Source: Burkholderiales bacterium (lineage in GTDB: Bacteria > Actinomycetota > Thermoleophilia > Gaiellales > Gaiellaceae). From it: a DNA stretch of 11,213 bases. Below are positions 1 through 5,382 of the stretch, piece after piece (position 1 is the first letter of the stretch; each line of letters starts with the position of its first letter). A program made the translations under genes and the position numbers. Under the pieces are notes generated by a model. The model was given only the letters and a program-made list of their open reading frames with translations, made no database searches and was not told where the DNA came from. Location: assembly GCA_025935595.1 (NCBI GenBank), contig JAICUZ010000057.1:1-11213 (forward strand). Direction: 5' to 3'.

Positions 1-1
1 A

Positions 2-367
2 TTCCTGCCGGCGCGTGAGACGCGGCTGATCGTCGCGTCGTGGCCCGAGGCGGGCGACGAGTCAGAGGCGGGCGCGCTCGAGCGCATCCAGGAGTACGCG
101 CAGGTATTCCGCCGCTCAGGAGTCGTGCCGCAGGTCGAGGGTGAGGAGAAGCGGATCTTCGATGCCGTCGTGAAGCCCGACCGGGCGCCGCAGCGCGAGA
201 ACGGCAACGTCGAGGCGGAGCGGGAGCGCCTCCGCGTCGAGGTCGCACGTGCCGAGAAGATGCTCGCCAACGAGCGCTTCACCGCCAACGCGCCGTCCGA
301 GGTCGTCGCGAAGGAACGCGAGAAGCTCGAGCGCTACAAGCGCGAGCTCGATGCCATCGGCGGCTGA
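2..367 (+). CDS. valS: Valyl-tRNA synthetase, C-terminal part (5' end outside window)
   Basis: Partial gene entering from the left; about 121 residues and the TGA stop are visible. ValS attaches valine to tRNA-Val in the cytoplasm. The visible part begins in the tail of the anticodon-binding domain (RETRLIVASWPEA matches the usual 'hvAPWPE' stretch). It ends in the charged C-terminal arm typical of ValS, a coiled coil containing EVARAEKMLANERFTANAPS followed by EVVAKEREKLERYKREL. The family form of this arm is 'LsNenFvakAPaeVVekEreKL'. The catalytic HIGH and KMSKS motifs lie outside the window. The stretch between the WPE segment and the coiled coil is only about 50 residues, shorter than I remember for E. 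coli-type enzymes, with a FRRSGVVP segment that looks lineage-typical. The position upstream of folC matches actinobacterial gene order. Identification rests on the C-terminal arm and the synteny. Confidence 0.93.
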   Translation, partial: FLPARETRLIVASWPEAGDESEAGALERIQEYAQVFRRSGVVPQVEGEEKRIFDAVVKPDRAPQRENGNVEAERERLRVEVARAEKMLANERFTANAPSEVVAKEREKLERYKRELDAIGG

Positions 368-395
368 GCTCTCGCGGCGGGCGTTACACATGTGC

Positions 396-411
396 GACGG
401 TGCCTGGCACC
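396..411. repeat. 16-bp palindromic repeat, copy 1
   Basis: GACGGTGCCTGGCACC. The inner 13 bases (399-411) are a perfect inverted repeat, GGTGCC-T-GGCACC. An identical 16-mer recurs at 484-499. An 8-bp palindrome, CACATGTG, lies just upstream at 387-394. No T-run follows, so it is not a classical intrinsic terminator. It lies in the gap after valS and could be a dispersed REP-like element, an mRNA hairpin or a protein-binding site; the sequence does not say which. Confidence 0.7.
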
Positions 412-474
412 AGACGTGTCCGGAGCGCCGCCGCGCGGACGCAAGGATACCGCCGGTGTGTGGACGAATCTCAT

Positions 475-479
475 GGGAG
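475..479 (+). promoter_or_regulatory. Shine-Dalgarno deciding the folC start
   Basis: GGGAG lies 8 nt before the GTG at 488. The alternative ATG at 473 would overlap this element and has no purine-rich site of its own upstream (tggacgaatctc). This is why 488 is preferred. Confidence 0.5.
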
Positions 480-483
480 TCGT

Positions 484-499
484 GACGGTGCCTGGCACC
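484..499. repeat. 16-bp palindromic repeat, copy 2 (overlaps folC start)
   Basis: Exact second copy of GACGGTGCCTGGCACC, 88 bp after the first. Here the palindrome extends one base pair further (CGGTGCC-T-GGCACCG, 486-500). The preferred GTG start of folC (488-490) lies inside it, so the repeat encodes the first residues V-P-G-T of the protein. An mRNA hairpin here would bury the start codon, which could lower folC translation. That effect is inference; the repeat itself is read directly. Confidence 0.7.
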
Positions 500-1525
500 G
501 CCGTCGCGTGGTTGGAATCGCTGAGCCCTTGGCCGGCCGACGGCTTCGGGACAGCCCGGATGCGCGCGCTGCTCGCCCGGCTCGGCGATCCGCAGCGGTC
601 CTTCGACGCGGTGCACGTCGTCGGCACGAAGGGCAAGTCGACCGCGGCGCGCCGCATTGCCCGCACGATCGAGGGGCCCGCGTACACCTCGCCGCACGTC
701 TCCGGCTGGCACGAGCGGCTCGACACGGATCCGGACGGGTTCGAGCACGCCGTCGAGCGCGTCCGCGCCGACGCCGAGGCACTCGGCGCCACGCAGTTCG
801 AGGCAGTCACCGCCGCGGCGTTCGCCGACTTCGCGGCGCGCGGCGCGACCGTGGCTGCGATCGAGGCGGGGCTCGGCGGCCGGCACGACGCGACCAACAC
901 GATCGACGCGCGCGTCGTCCTGCTCACGAACGTCGGCCTCGAGCACACCGACGTGCTCGGGCCGACGCGCGAGGCGATCGCCGCGGAGAAGCTCGCGGTC
1001 GCGGGGCCGGGCAGCACCGTCATCCTCCCAGACGACGAGTTCGCGCACCTCGTTCCGGGTGAGGTGAGGATCGGTGGGGCGGAGGAAGCGGTCGAGGCGT
1101 TCCTCGGTGAGCGCCGCCCACTGGCGGAGGCGAGCCTTCCCGGCCGGCTCGAGATCCGAGAGAACGAGATCCGGGACGGGGCCCACACGCCGGACGCGGT
1201 CGACTGGCTGCTCGAGCGGCTGCCCGAGCCCCACGACTACGTCGTCGTCGCGTCGATCCTCGGCGACAAGGACGCCGCCGGCATCCTCGACCGGCTCGCG
1301 CGGGCCGGCCGCACCTTCGTCGCGACCGCGTCCTCGAACCCGCGGGCACTGACTCCGGAAGCTGTGGCCGACCTGGCGCGTTCACGCTTCCGTGACGTCC
1401 ACGCCGAGCCGGAGCCGGGCGCCGCGCTCGCGCTCGCGCACCAGCTCGGCGGGCGGGTGCTCGTGACAGGCTCGCTCTATCTACTTGCCGACCTCGCTGG
1501 AGGCGACCGAAAATCCGTACGATGA
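488..1525 (+). CDS. folC: Folylpolyglutamate synthase / dihydrofolate synthase, compact form
   Basis: ATP-dependent Mur-ligase-family enzyme that adds glutamate to dihydropteroate and/or tetrahydrofolate in the cytoplasm. From GTG 488 it is 345 residues. Visible motifs: ATP-binding loop VVGTKGKSTAAR (residues 44-55; family form GTNGKGS), YTSPHVSGWHERLD, TQFEAVTAAAF, IEAGLGGRHDATNT, LLTNVGLEHTDVLGPTREAI followed by AAEKLAV, PGRLEIR, and DGAHTPDAV (from D230; family form DGAHNP). The C-terminal domain ends VLVTGSLYLLADL. The usual length is about 420 residues. Here the segment between EKLAVA and PGRLEIR is only some 50 residues, and I find no LxGxHQxxN motif, which normally precedes the PGR stretch. 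The start is uncertain: ATG 473 is possible; GTG 488 has the better ribosome site. It follows valS and its stop overlaps the next small gene by ATGA. Confidence 0.93.
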   Translation: MPGTAVAWLESLSPWPADGFGTARMRALLARLGDPQRSFDAVHVVGTKGKSTAARRIARTIEGPAYTSPHVSGWHERLDTDPDGFEHAVERVRADAEALGATQFEAVTAAAFADFAARGATVAAIEAGLGGRHDATNTIDARVVLLTNVGLEHTDVLGPTREAIAAEKLAVAGPGSTVILPDDEFAHLVPGEVRIGGAEEAVEAFLGERRPLAEASLPGRLEIRENEIRDGAHTPDAVDWLLERLPEPHDYVVVASILGDKDAAGILDRLARAGRTFVATASSNPRALTPEAVADLARSRFRDVHAEPEPGAALALAHQLGGRVLVTGSLYLLADLAGGDRKSVR

Positions 1526-1635
1526 CCCGCGCCCGTGAACGGACCACCGTCTTCCTCTTCGCCGTGCTGCTGCTCGCCCTGTTCGTCGGGCTCGCGTTTG
1601 CCGCAGGCTATGGAGTAGGAAGAATCCTGCTGTGA
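1522..1635 (+). CDS. 37-residue single-pass membrane microprotein
   Basis: An ATG at 1522 overlaps the folC stop in ATGA. The frame runs 37 codons to a TGA at 1633, which in turn overlaps the GTG start of the next gene in GTGA. The product begins with a basic segment, MTRARERTT, followed by one hydrophobic helix of roughly residues 10-32 (VFLFAVLLLALFVGLAFAAG) and a short tail, YGVGRILL. The positive-inside rule predicts a cytoplasmic N-terminus. Small residues in LAFAAGYGVG could support helix packing. There is no good Shine-Dalgarno close by (a GGAGG at 1499-1503 is 18 nt away), so translation would rely on coupling to folC. In Streptomyces the slot between folC and ndk holds a small membrane protein (DUF4233); this is shorter and I cannot align it to that family. 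Function unknown. The exact 4-bp overlaps at both ends are the main support that it is real. Confidence 0.72.
   Translation: MTRARERTTVFLFAVLLLALFVGLAFAAGYGVGRILL
1617..1623 (+). promoter_or_regulatory. Shine-Dalgarno for the zinc-ribbon gene
   Basis: AGGAAGA, preceded by GGAG at 1612-1615, lies 8 nt before the GTG at 1632. It sits inside the 3' end of the 37-codon gene. It fixes the GTG start and fits coupled translation of the two genes. Confidence 0.6.
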
Positions 1636-2156
1636 TCGCATCCACGTTCGGCGGTGTCCACGACTTCTTCCACTCGTCGACGTGGTACGTCGCGCGGAAC
1701 CTCGCGATCTTCTTCGTGATCGTGTTCTGGGTCGCGTCGGTCTACTGGGTCTTCAAGGACGCGCGCCGGCGCATATCGGACAAGCTGATCGTCGCCGTGG
1801 TGACCGCGATCGGCGTCGTCCCCTTCATCGGGCCGCTGATCTACATGCTGTTCCGCCCGCCGGAGTACCTCGAGGACGTGCGCGAGCGTGAGCTCGAGAT
1901 CAAGGCGATGGAGCGGCGGCTCGGCGCGCGCGACCTCCACTGCCCGGTGTGTCGCGCCGAGGTCGACGAGGAGTTCCTCGTCTGCCCGGTCTGCACGACG
2001 AAGCTGCGCCAGGCGTGCACTCATTGCGGTAAGCCGCTCGAGTCGGCCTGGCAGGTGTGCCCGTTCTGCGAGACGCCGATCGAGTACGACATCGATGCTC
2101 CGGTCGCGATCGGCGAGGCGAAGCGCCCGCCGCGCAGGCGCCGCCAAACCCGCTAG
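1632..2156 (+). CDS. Membrane-anchored double zinc-ribbon protein
   Basis: 174 residues. The N-terminal half holds two hydrophobic segments, about residues 20-41 (VARNLAIFFVIVFWVASVYW and on) and 52-74 (LIVAVVTAIGVVPFIGPLIY and on), joined by the basic turn KDARRRISDK. A charged helix (78-97) leads to a cytoplasmic domain with four CxxC pairs: C104-C107, C118-C121, C129-C132 and C143-C146. Two four-cysteine zinc ribbons in tandem follow, of the kind annotated as double zinc ribbon. The tail is basic (RPPRRRRQTR). Such domains usually act as protein- or nucleic-acid-binding modules; no enzyme motif is visible, so the role is unknown. GTG start, GTGA overlap with the upstream microprotein, and a strong ribosome site. 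It ends 14 bp before ndk. Domain assignment is secure, function is not. Confidence 0.9.
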   Translation: MIASTFGGVHDFFHSSTWYVARNLAIFFVIVFWVASVYWVFKDARRRISDKLIVAVVTAIGVVPFIGPLIYMLFRPPEYLEDVRERELEIKAMERRLGARDLHCPVCRAEVDEEFLVCPVCTTKLRQACTHCGKPLESAWQVCPFCETPIEYDIDAPVAIGEAKRPPRRRRQTR

Positions 2157-2159
2157 TCT
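2154..2159 (+). promoter_or_regulatory. Possible -10 element for ndk
   Basis: TAGTCT (TANNNT) ends 11 nt before the ndk ATG, and there is no Shine-Dalgarno. Its first three bases are the stop codon of the preceding gene, so chance is possible. No clear -35 box is visible. Suggested because mreB has the same arrangement at the same distance. Confidence 0.3.
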
Positions 2160-2170
2160 CGTCGGCCGCA

Positions 2171-2587
2171 ATGGCAGTCGAACGCACATTGATCCTCGCG
2201 AAGCCGGACGCCGTCGAGCGCAGCCTGGCCGGCGAGATCGTCGCGCGCTTCGAGCGCCGCGGGCTGCAGCTCCGTGCCGCGCGGCTGCTCACCGCGAGCC
2301 GGGAGCTCGGCGAGACGCACTACGCCGAGCACAAGGAGAAGCCGTTCTTCGGCGAGCTCGTCGACTTCATCACCTCCGGCCCGACGCTCGCGTTCGTGCT
2401 CGAAGGGGAGGGCGCGATCGCGACGTGCCGCGCGACGATCGGCGCGACCAACCCGGCTGACGCGACGCCCGGCAGCCTGCGTGGCGACTACGCGCTCGCG
2501 ATGCCGAACAACCTCGTGCACGGCTCCGACTCGCCCGAGTCGGCCGAGCGCGAGATCGGGATCTGGTTCCCCGATGGGCTGGCGTAG
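2171..2587 (+). CDS. ndk: Nucleoside diphosphate kinase
   Basis: 138 residues, the usual length for bacterial Ndk. It transfers the gamma-phosphate of ATP to nucleoside diphosphates through a phosphohistidine and balances NTP and dNTP pools in the cytoplasm. Visible signatures: RTLILAKPDAVER (residues 5-17, with the conserved K11), the helical segment HYAEHKEKPFFGELVDFITS, R87 and R104-G105-D106 in the nucleotide site, and the active-site stretch NNLVHGSDSPESAEREIGIWF with catalytic H117. The frame is open further upstream, but the family N-terminus matches MAVERTLILAKPDAVER, so ATG 2171 is the start. It has no Shine-Dalgarno. A TANNNT hexamer just upstream may give a very short leader. Its position after folC matches other actinobacteria. 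Confidence 0.97.
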   Translation: MAVERTLILAKPDAVERSLAGEIVARFERRGLQLRAARLLTASRELGETHYAEHKEKPFFGELVDFITSGPTLAFVLEGEGAIATCRATIGATNPADATPGSLRGDYALAMPNNLVHGSDSPESAEREIGIWFPDGLA

Positions 2588-2598
2588 CGGTCTGCTCG

Positions 2599-3420
2599 GT
2601 GGCAGGCGTGCTCGCCGTGTCTGAGACGCCATCCGGGGGCGCGAATGCCGCCGAGCAGGCCGCTCTCGACGCGGCCCGTAACGCCGCGAACTGGACCGAA
2701 GCCAACCGCGAGTACACCGACGAGAACGCCGAGACGAACTGGGCGCTCGACGAGATCTCGTGGGGCATCTGGGGCGTCGACGAGTCCGAGCTGAACGTCC
2801 TCGGCGACGTCGCCGGACTCGACGTCGTCGAGCTCGGCTGTGGGACCGCGTACTTCTCGGCCTGGCTCGCGAAGCTCGGCGCGCGGCCGGTCGGAGTCGA
2901 CATCACCCCGGCACAGCTCGAGACGGCGCGCCGCATGCAGGCGCGGACCGGGATCGAGTTTCCGCTCGTCGAGGCGGACGCCGGTGCAACCGGGCTGCCG
3001 GATGCGAGCTTCGATCTCGTCGTCTCGGAGTACGGAGCGTCGCTCTGGGTCGATCCCTACCGCTGGGTGCCCGAAGCGGCCCGCTTGCTCCGCCCGGGCG
3101 GCCGACTCGCCTTTCTGACCAACTCGAACCTCGTCATTCTCTGCTCGGAGGAGCAAGGTGCGGCGACCACCACGCTACAACGCCCCATGTTCGGCATGCA
3201 CCGCTTCGAGTGGGCCGGCGAGATCGGCGTCGAGTTCCACCTCCCGCACGGCGAGTGGATCTCGGTGCTCGGCGCGAACGGCTTCGAGGTCGAACGGCTG
3301 GTCGAGGTGCAAGCACCCGCCGACGCCGTGACCCACGAGTACTACACCTACGTCACTGCCGACTGGGCCAAGCAGTGGCCCTGTGAGGACATCTGGGTCG
3401 CCCGGAAGCCTTCCCGCTGA
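2599..3420 (+). CDS. Class I SAM-dependent methyltransferase
   Basis: 273 residues from GTG 2599; in-frame GTGs at 2608 and 2617 are alternatives, and 2617 (V-S-E-T-P) gives a plausible N-terminus. The Rossmann-type methyltransferase core shows motif I DVVELGCGTAYFSAWLA (from D75), the acidic end of strand 2 in RPVGVDITPAQLETARRM, motif II EADAGATGLPDASFDLVVSE, and motif III EAARLLRPGGRLAFLTNS. This is a Methyltransf_11-like fold. The C-terminal part (GMHRFEWAGEIGVEFHLPHG, then EWISVLGANGFEVERLVEVQ) is a substrate-side cap typical of one actinobacterial subgroup. No membrane segment is visible, so it is presumably cytosolic. The substrate cannot be read from the sequence. It lies 11 bp after ndk and its TGA overlaps the maf start in CTGA, suggesting coupled translation with maf. 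Confidence 0.92.
   Translation: MAGVLAVSETPSGGANAAEQAALDAARNAANWTEANREYTDENAETNWALDEISWGIWGVDESELNVLGDVAGLDVVELGCGTAYFSAWLAKLGARPVGVDITPAQLETARRMQARTGIEFPLVEADAGATGLPDASFDLVVSEYGASLWVDPYRWVPEAARLLRPGGRLAFLTNSNLVILCSEEQGAATTTLQRPMFGMHRFEWAGEIGVEFHLPHGEWISVLGANGFEVERLVEVQAPADAVTHEYYTYVTADWAKQWPCEDIWVARKPSR
3404..3408 (+). promoter_or_regulatory. Shine-Dalgarno supporting a CTG start for maf
   Basis: GGAAG lies 8 nt before the CTG at 3417, the optimal spacing. There is no ATG, GTG or TTG in the maf frame between the in-frame stop at 3384-3386 and 3417. Confidence 0.6.
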
Positions 3421-3962
3421 TCCTCGCGTCGACCTCGCCGCAGCGGCGCGCGATCCTCGAACAGCTGCGCATCCCGTTCGACGTCGTCGCGCCCGACTTC
3501 GAAGAAGTCGAGGGCACCTCGCCGCTCGAGCGCGCAGCGGGCAAGGCGCGGTCGGTCCGAGGCGGCGACCGGCCGGTCCTCGGTGTCGACACCGAGGTGC
3601 TGTTCGAGGGCGCGCTGCTCGGCAAGCCTGCCGACGCGACGGAGGCCGAGCAGATGCTCGAAGCCCTCGCCGGCCGAACGCACGACGTCGTCTCCGGCCT
3701 CTGCCTGCGCACCCCGGCCTGGGAGGAGCTCCACGAGGAAGTCACACACGTCACCTTCCGCACGCTCACACCGCGCGACCTCGCGCACTACGTCGCCGCC
3801 GGCGAGTGGGAGGGACGCGCGGGGGGATATGCGATCCAAGGGCTCGGCGCAGGACTGGTCGAACGCGTCGAGGGCGACTTTCTGAACGTCGTCGGCCTGC
3901 CGGGCTCGCTGCTCGTGCGATTGCTCGCGACGCGGTTCTCCGGCGTCTACGGGTTCGGCTGA
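3417..3962 (+). CDS. maf: Maf-like nucleotide pyrophosphatase, CTG start
   Basis: 181 residues, near the family's usual 190-200. Maf proteins hydrolyse non-canonical or modified nucleoside triphosphates to monophosphate and pyrophosphate (house-cleaning), and overexpression blocks septation in Bacillus. Visible motifs: N-terminal ILASTSPQRRAILEQLRIPF (family LASaSPRR), GVDTEV with the catalytic aspartate D58 (family ADT), LGKPADATEAEQMLEALAGR then THDVVSGL, and GEWEGRAGGYAIQGLGAGLV (family GKAGaYaIQG, here with R for K), then FLNVVGLP. The frame has a stop at 3384 and no ATG, GTG or TTG before the conserved motif. The CTG at 3417 falls exactly where the initiator Met of Maf proteins sits, has GGAAG 8 nt upstream, and overlaps the preceding TGA by 4 bp. 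Its 3' end overlaps the opposing minus-strand gene by 16 bp. Confidence 0.9.
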   Translation: MILASTSPQRRAILEQLRIPFDVVAPDFEEVEGTSPLERAAGKARSVRGGDRPVLGVDTEVLFEGALLGKPADATEAEQMLEALAGRTHDVVSGLCLRTPAWEELHEEVTHVTFRTLTPRDLAHYVAAGEWEGRAGGYAIQGLGAGLVERVEGDFLNVVGLPGSLLVRLLATRFSGVYGFG

Positions 3963-4285
3963 GCCGCTGCTTCCGCGAACGCCGCGAGCACCTCGTCGGG
4001 TCGCGACGTCCAGAAGACCACCTCGGGCTCTGCCGGGCGCTTGATCCGGACACCGCGACCGAGAACCCCGCGACACGTCTCGACTCGGACGGCCGCGGGA
4101 TCGAATTCGAACGAGGGGAGCCAGCGGTGGACGAGCGATCGAAGCCCGGGCACCCGGACGCGTACGCAGCCGTGGCCGTGCTCGAGTCGCAACTCGACCA
4201 GCGGCCAGGTCGCGTTGGCGCCGGGCTCGAGCCTCGAGAGGCGCGGGCCTCGCATCCCACCGATGAACCGCCGATCCGGTGCCAC
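3947..4285 (-). CDS. Small hypothetical protein, divergent from mreB
   Basis: 112 residues on the minus strand, GTG at 4285 (an ATG at 4255 is a later alternative), TAG at 3947-3949. Codon use shows the GC-rich third positions of its neighbours, and the product is a balanced globular-looking protein, unlike the arginine- or serine-rich products of the other frames here. Visible stretches: ATWPLVELRLEHGHGCVRVR, then a tryptophan-containing segment HRWLPSFEFDPAAVRVE, a basic region RGVLGRGVRIKR, and a C-terminal VVFWTSRPDEVLAAFAEAA. The alternating pattern suggests mostly beta strands with a final helix, which would suit a small PH-like barrel; this is a guess from pattern. No signal peptide or membrane segment. 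The gene converges on maf (16-bp overlap) and is 43 bp from mreB, head to head. A TAAAGT hexamer ends 6 nt before the GTG, fitting a leaderless start. Function unknown. Confidence 0.75.
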   Translation of the reverse strand: MAPDRRFIGGMRGPRLSRLEPGANATWPLVELRLEHGHGCVRVRVPGLRSLVHRWLPSFEFDPAAVRVETCRGVLGRGVRIKRPAEPEVVFWTSRPDEVLAAFAEAAAQPNP

Positions 4286-4291
4286 GCCCCC

Positions 4292-4297
4292 ACTTTA
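4292..4297 (-). promoter_or_regulatory. Possible -10 element, leaderless start of the minus-strand gene
   Basis: On the minus strand TAAAGT is followed by six bases and then the GTG at 4285. With usual -10 spacing, transcription would begin on the start codon. No -35 box is obvious. Confidence 0.4.
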
Positions 4298-4311
4298 GGT
4301 GGGCTGCTGGC

Positions 4312-4317
4312 TAGAGT
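4312..4317 (+). promoter_or_regulatory. Possible -10 element for mreB
   Basis: TAGAGT ends 11 nt before the mreB ATG at 4329. No Shine-Dalgarno precedes that ATG (gtggccgcgggtc). It shares the 43-bp divergent gap with the opposing -10-like hexamer at 4292-4297, so polymerase binding for the two genes may compete. No convincing -35 box. Confidence 0.4.
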
Positions 4318-4328
4318 GGCCGCGGGTC

Positions 4329-5378
4329 ATGGGCCTTTTCAACTACTTGACTGGATTCGGCGGTCGCGACATGGCGGTCGACCTCGGCACCGCGAACACG
4401 CTGGTGTACGTGCGCGGGCGCGGAATCGTGCTCTCCGAGCCGTCGGTCGTCGCGATCGACCAGCGCTCGGGTGACGTGCACGCGGTCGGGCTCGAGGCGA
4501 AGCGGATGCTCGGCCGCACGCCGGGAACGATCAGCGCGATTCGCCCGCTCAAGGACGGCGTGATCGCCGACTTCGACGTGACGGAGCAGATGCTGCGGCA
4601 CTTCATCATGAAGGTGCACCAGCATCGCTTCGCGCACCCGCGCGTCGTCGTGTGCGTCCCGTCCGGCGTCACCGGTGTCGAGAAGCGCGCGGTGGAGGAA
4701 GCGACCCTCAACGCCGGCGCGCGCAAGGCGTACCTCATCGAAGAGCCGATGGCCGCCGCGATCGGCGCCGGCCTGCCCGTCGCCGAGCCGACGGGGAACA
4801 TGATCGTCGACATCGGCGGCGGAACCACCGAGGTGGCCGTCATCTCGCTCGGCGGGATCGTCGTCTCTCAGTCGCTGCGGGTCGGCGGCGACGAGATGGA
4901 CGAGGCGATCATCAATCACATCAAGCGCGAGTACAAGCTGCTGATCGGGCAGCAGACCGCGGAGGAGATCAAGCTCGAGGTGGGCTCTGCCTACGCGATG
5001 AAGGAAGAGGTTCAGGCGGAGGTGCGGGGGCGTGACATGCTCACCGGCCTCCCGAAGACTGTGATCCTGTCGAGCGAAGAGGTGCGTCACGCGCTCGAGG
5101 AGCCGGTCAACCAGATCATCGACGCGATCAAGTCGACGCTCGACAAGACCCCGCCGGAGCTCGCCGCGGACATCATGGACCGCGGCATCGTGCTCGCCGG
5201 CGGCGGCGCGCTTCTCCAGGGCCTGGACGAGCGCCTCCGGCACGAGACGCACATGCCGGTGCACCTCGCCGAGTCACCTCTGACATGCGTGGCGGTCGGC
5301 TCGGGCCGCAGCCTCGAAGAGTTCGACGCGATTCACCGCAGCGCGCGCGCCCGCGGGCGCAACGGCCGCTCGAGGTAG
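4329..5378 (+). CDS. mreB: Rod shape-determining protein MreB
   Basis: Bacterial actin homologue, 349 residues, the normal length. It forms ATP-dependent membrane-bound antiparallel filaments that position the cell-wall elongation machinery. Actin-fold motifs are clear: phosphate-1 loop AVDLGTANTLVY (D18), connect-1 EEPMAAAIGAGLP, phosphate-2 IVDIGGGTTEVAVISLGG, and the adenosine motif GIVLAGGGALLQGLDERL. The hydrophobic N-terminus MGLFNYLTGF fits a membrane-touching peptide. Further upstream in-frame codons exist (GTG 4299), but MGLF at ATG 4329 matches the family N-terminus. There is no Shine-Dalgarno and a TANNNT hexamer is close, so the mRNA leader may be only a few bases. It opens the mre cluster and is divergent from a small hypothetical gene. 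Its TAG stop overlaps the ribosome site of the following acetyltransferase gene. Confidence 0.98.
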   Translation: MGLFNYLTGFGGRDMAVDLGTANTLVYVRGRGIVLSEPSVVAIDQRSGDVHAVGLEAKRMLGRTPGTISAIRPLKDGVIADFDVTEQMLRHFIMKVHQHRFAHPRVVVCVPSGVTGVEKRAVEEATLNAGARKAYLIEEPMAAAIGAGLPVAEPTGNMIVDIGGGTTEVAVISLGGIVVSQSLRVGGDEMDEAIINHIKREYKLLIGQQTAEEIKLEVGSAYAMKEEVQAEVRGRDMLTGLPKTVILSSEEVRHALEEPVNQIIDAIKSTLDKTPPELAADIMDRGIVLAGGGALLQGLDERLRHETHMPVHLAESPLTCVAVGSGRSLEEFDAIHRSARARGRNGRSR

Positions 5379-5382
5379 GTCC

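Noticed and set aside
396..411. Palindrome copy 1 read as an intrinsic terminator for valS
   Set aside because: The 6-bp stem has a one-base loop and no following T-run. An identical copy over the folC start argues for a repeat or regulatory element instead.
116..1234. Long minus-strand open frame of 372 codons over the valS end and folC
   Set aside because: It is antisense to clear ValS and FolC motifs and its product is arginine-rich and unbalanced, typical of high-GC shadow frames.
3383..4474. Plus-strand open frame of 363 codons crossing maf, the divergent gene and mreB
   Set aside because: Extremely arginine-rich and out of frame with maf and mreB motifs; a compositional artefact.
4311..5264. 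Minus-strand open frame of 317 codons opposite mreB
   Set aside because: MreB motifs occupy the plus strand throughout. The antisense product is rich in Arg, His, Leu and Asp with no recognisable motif.
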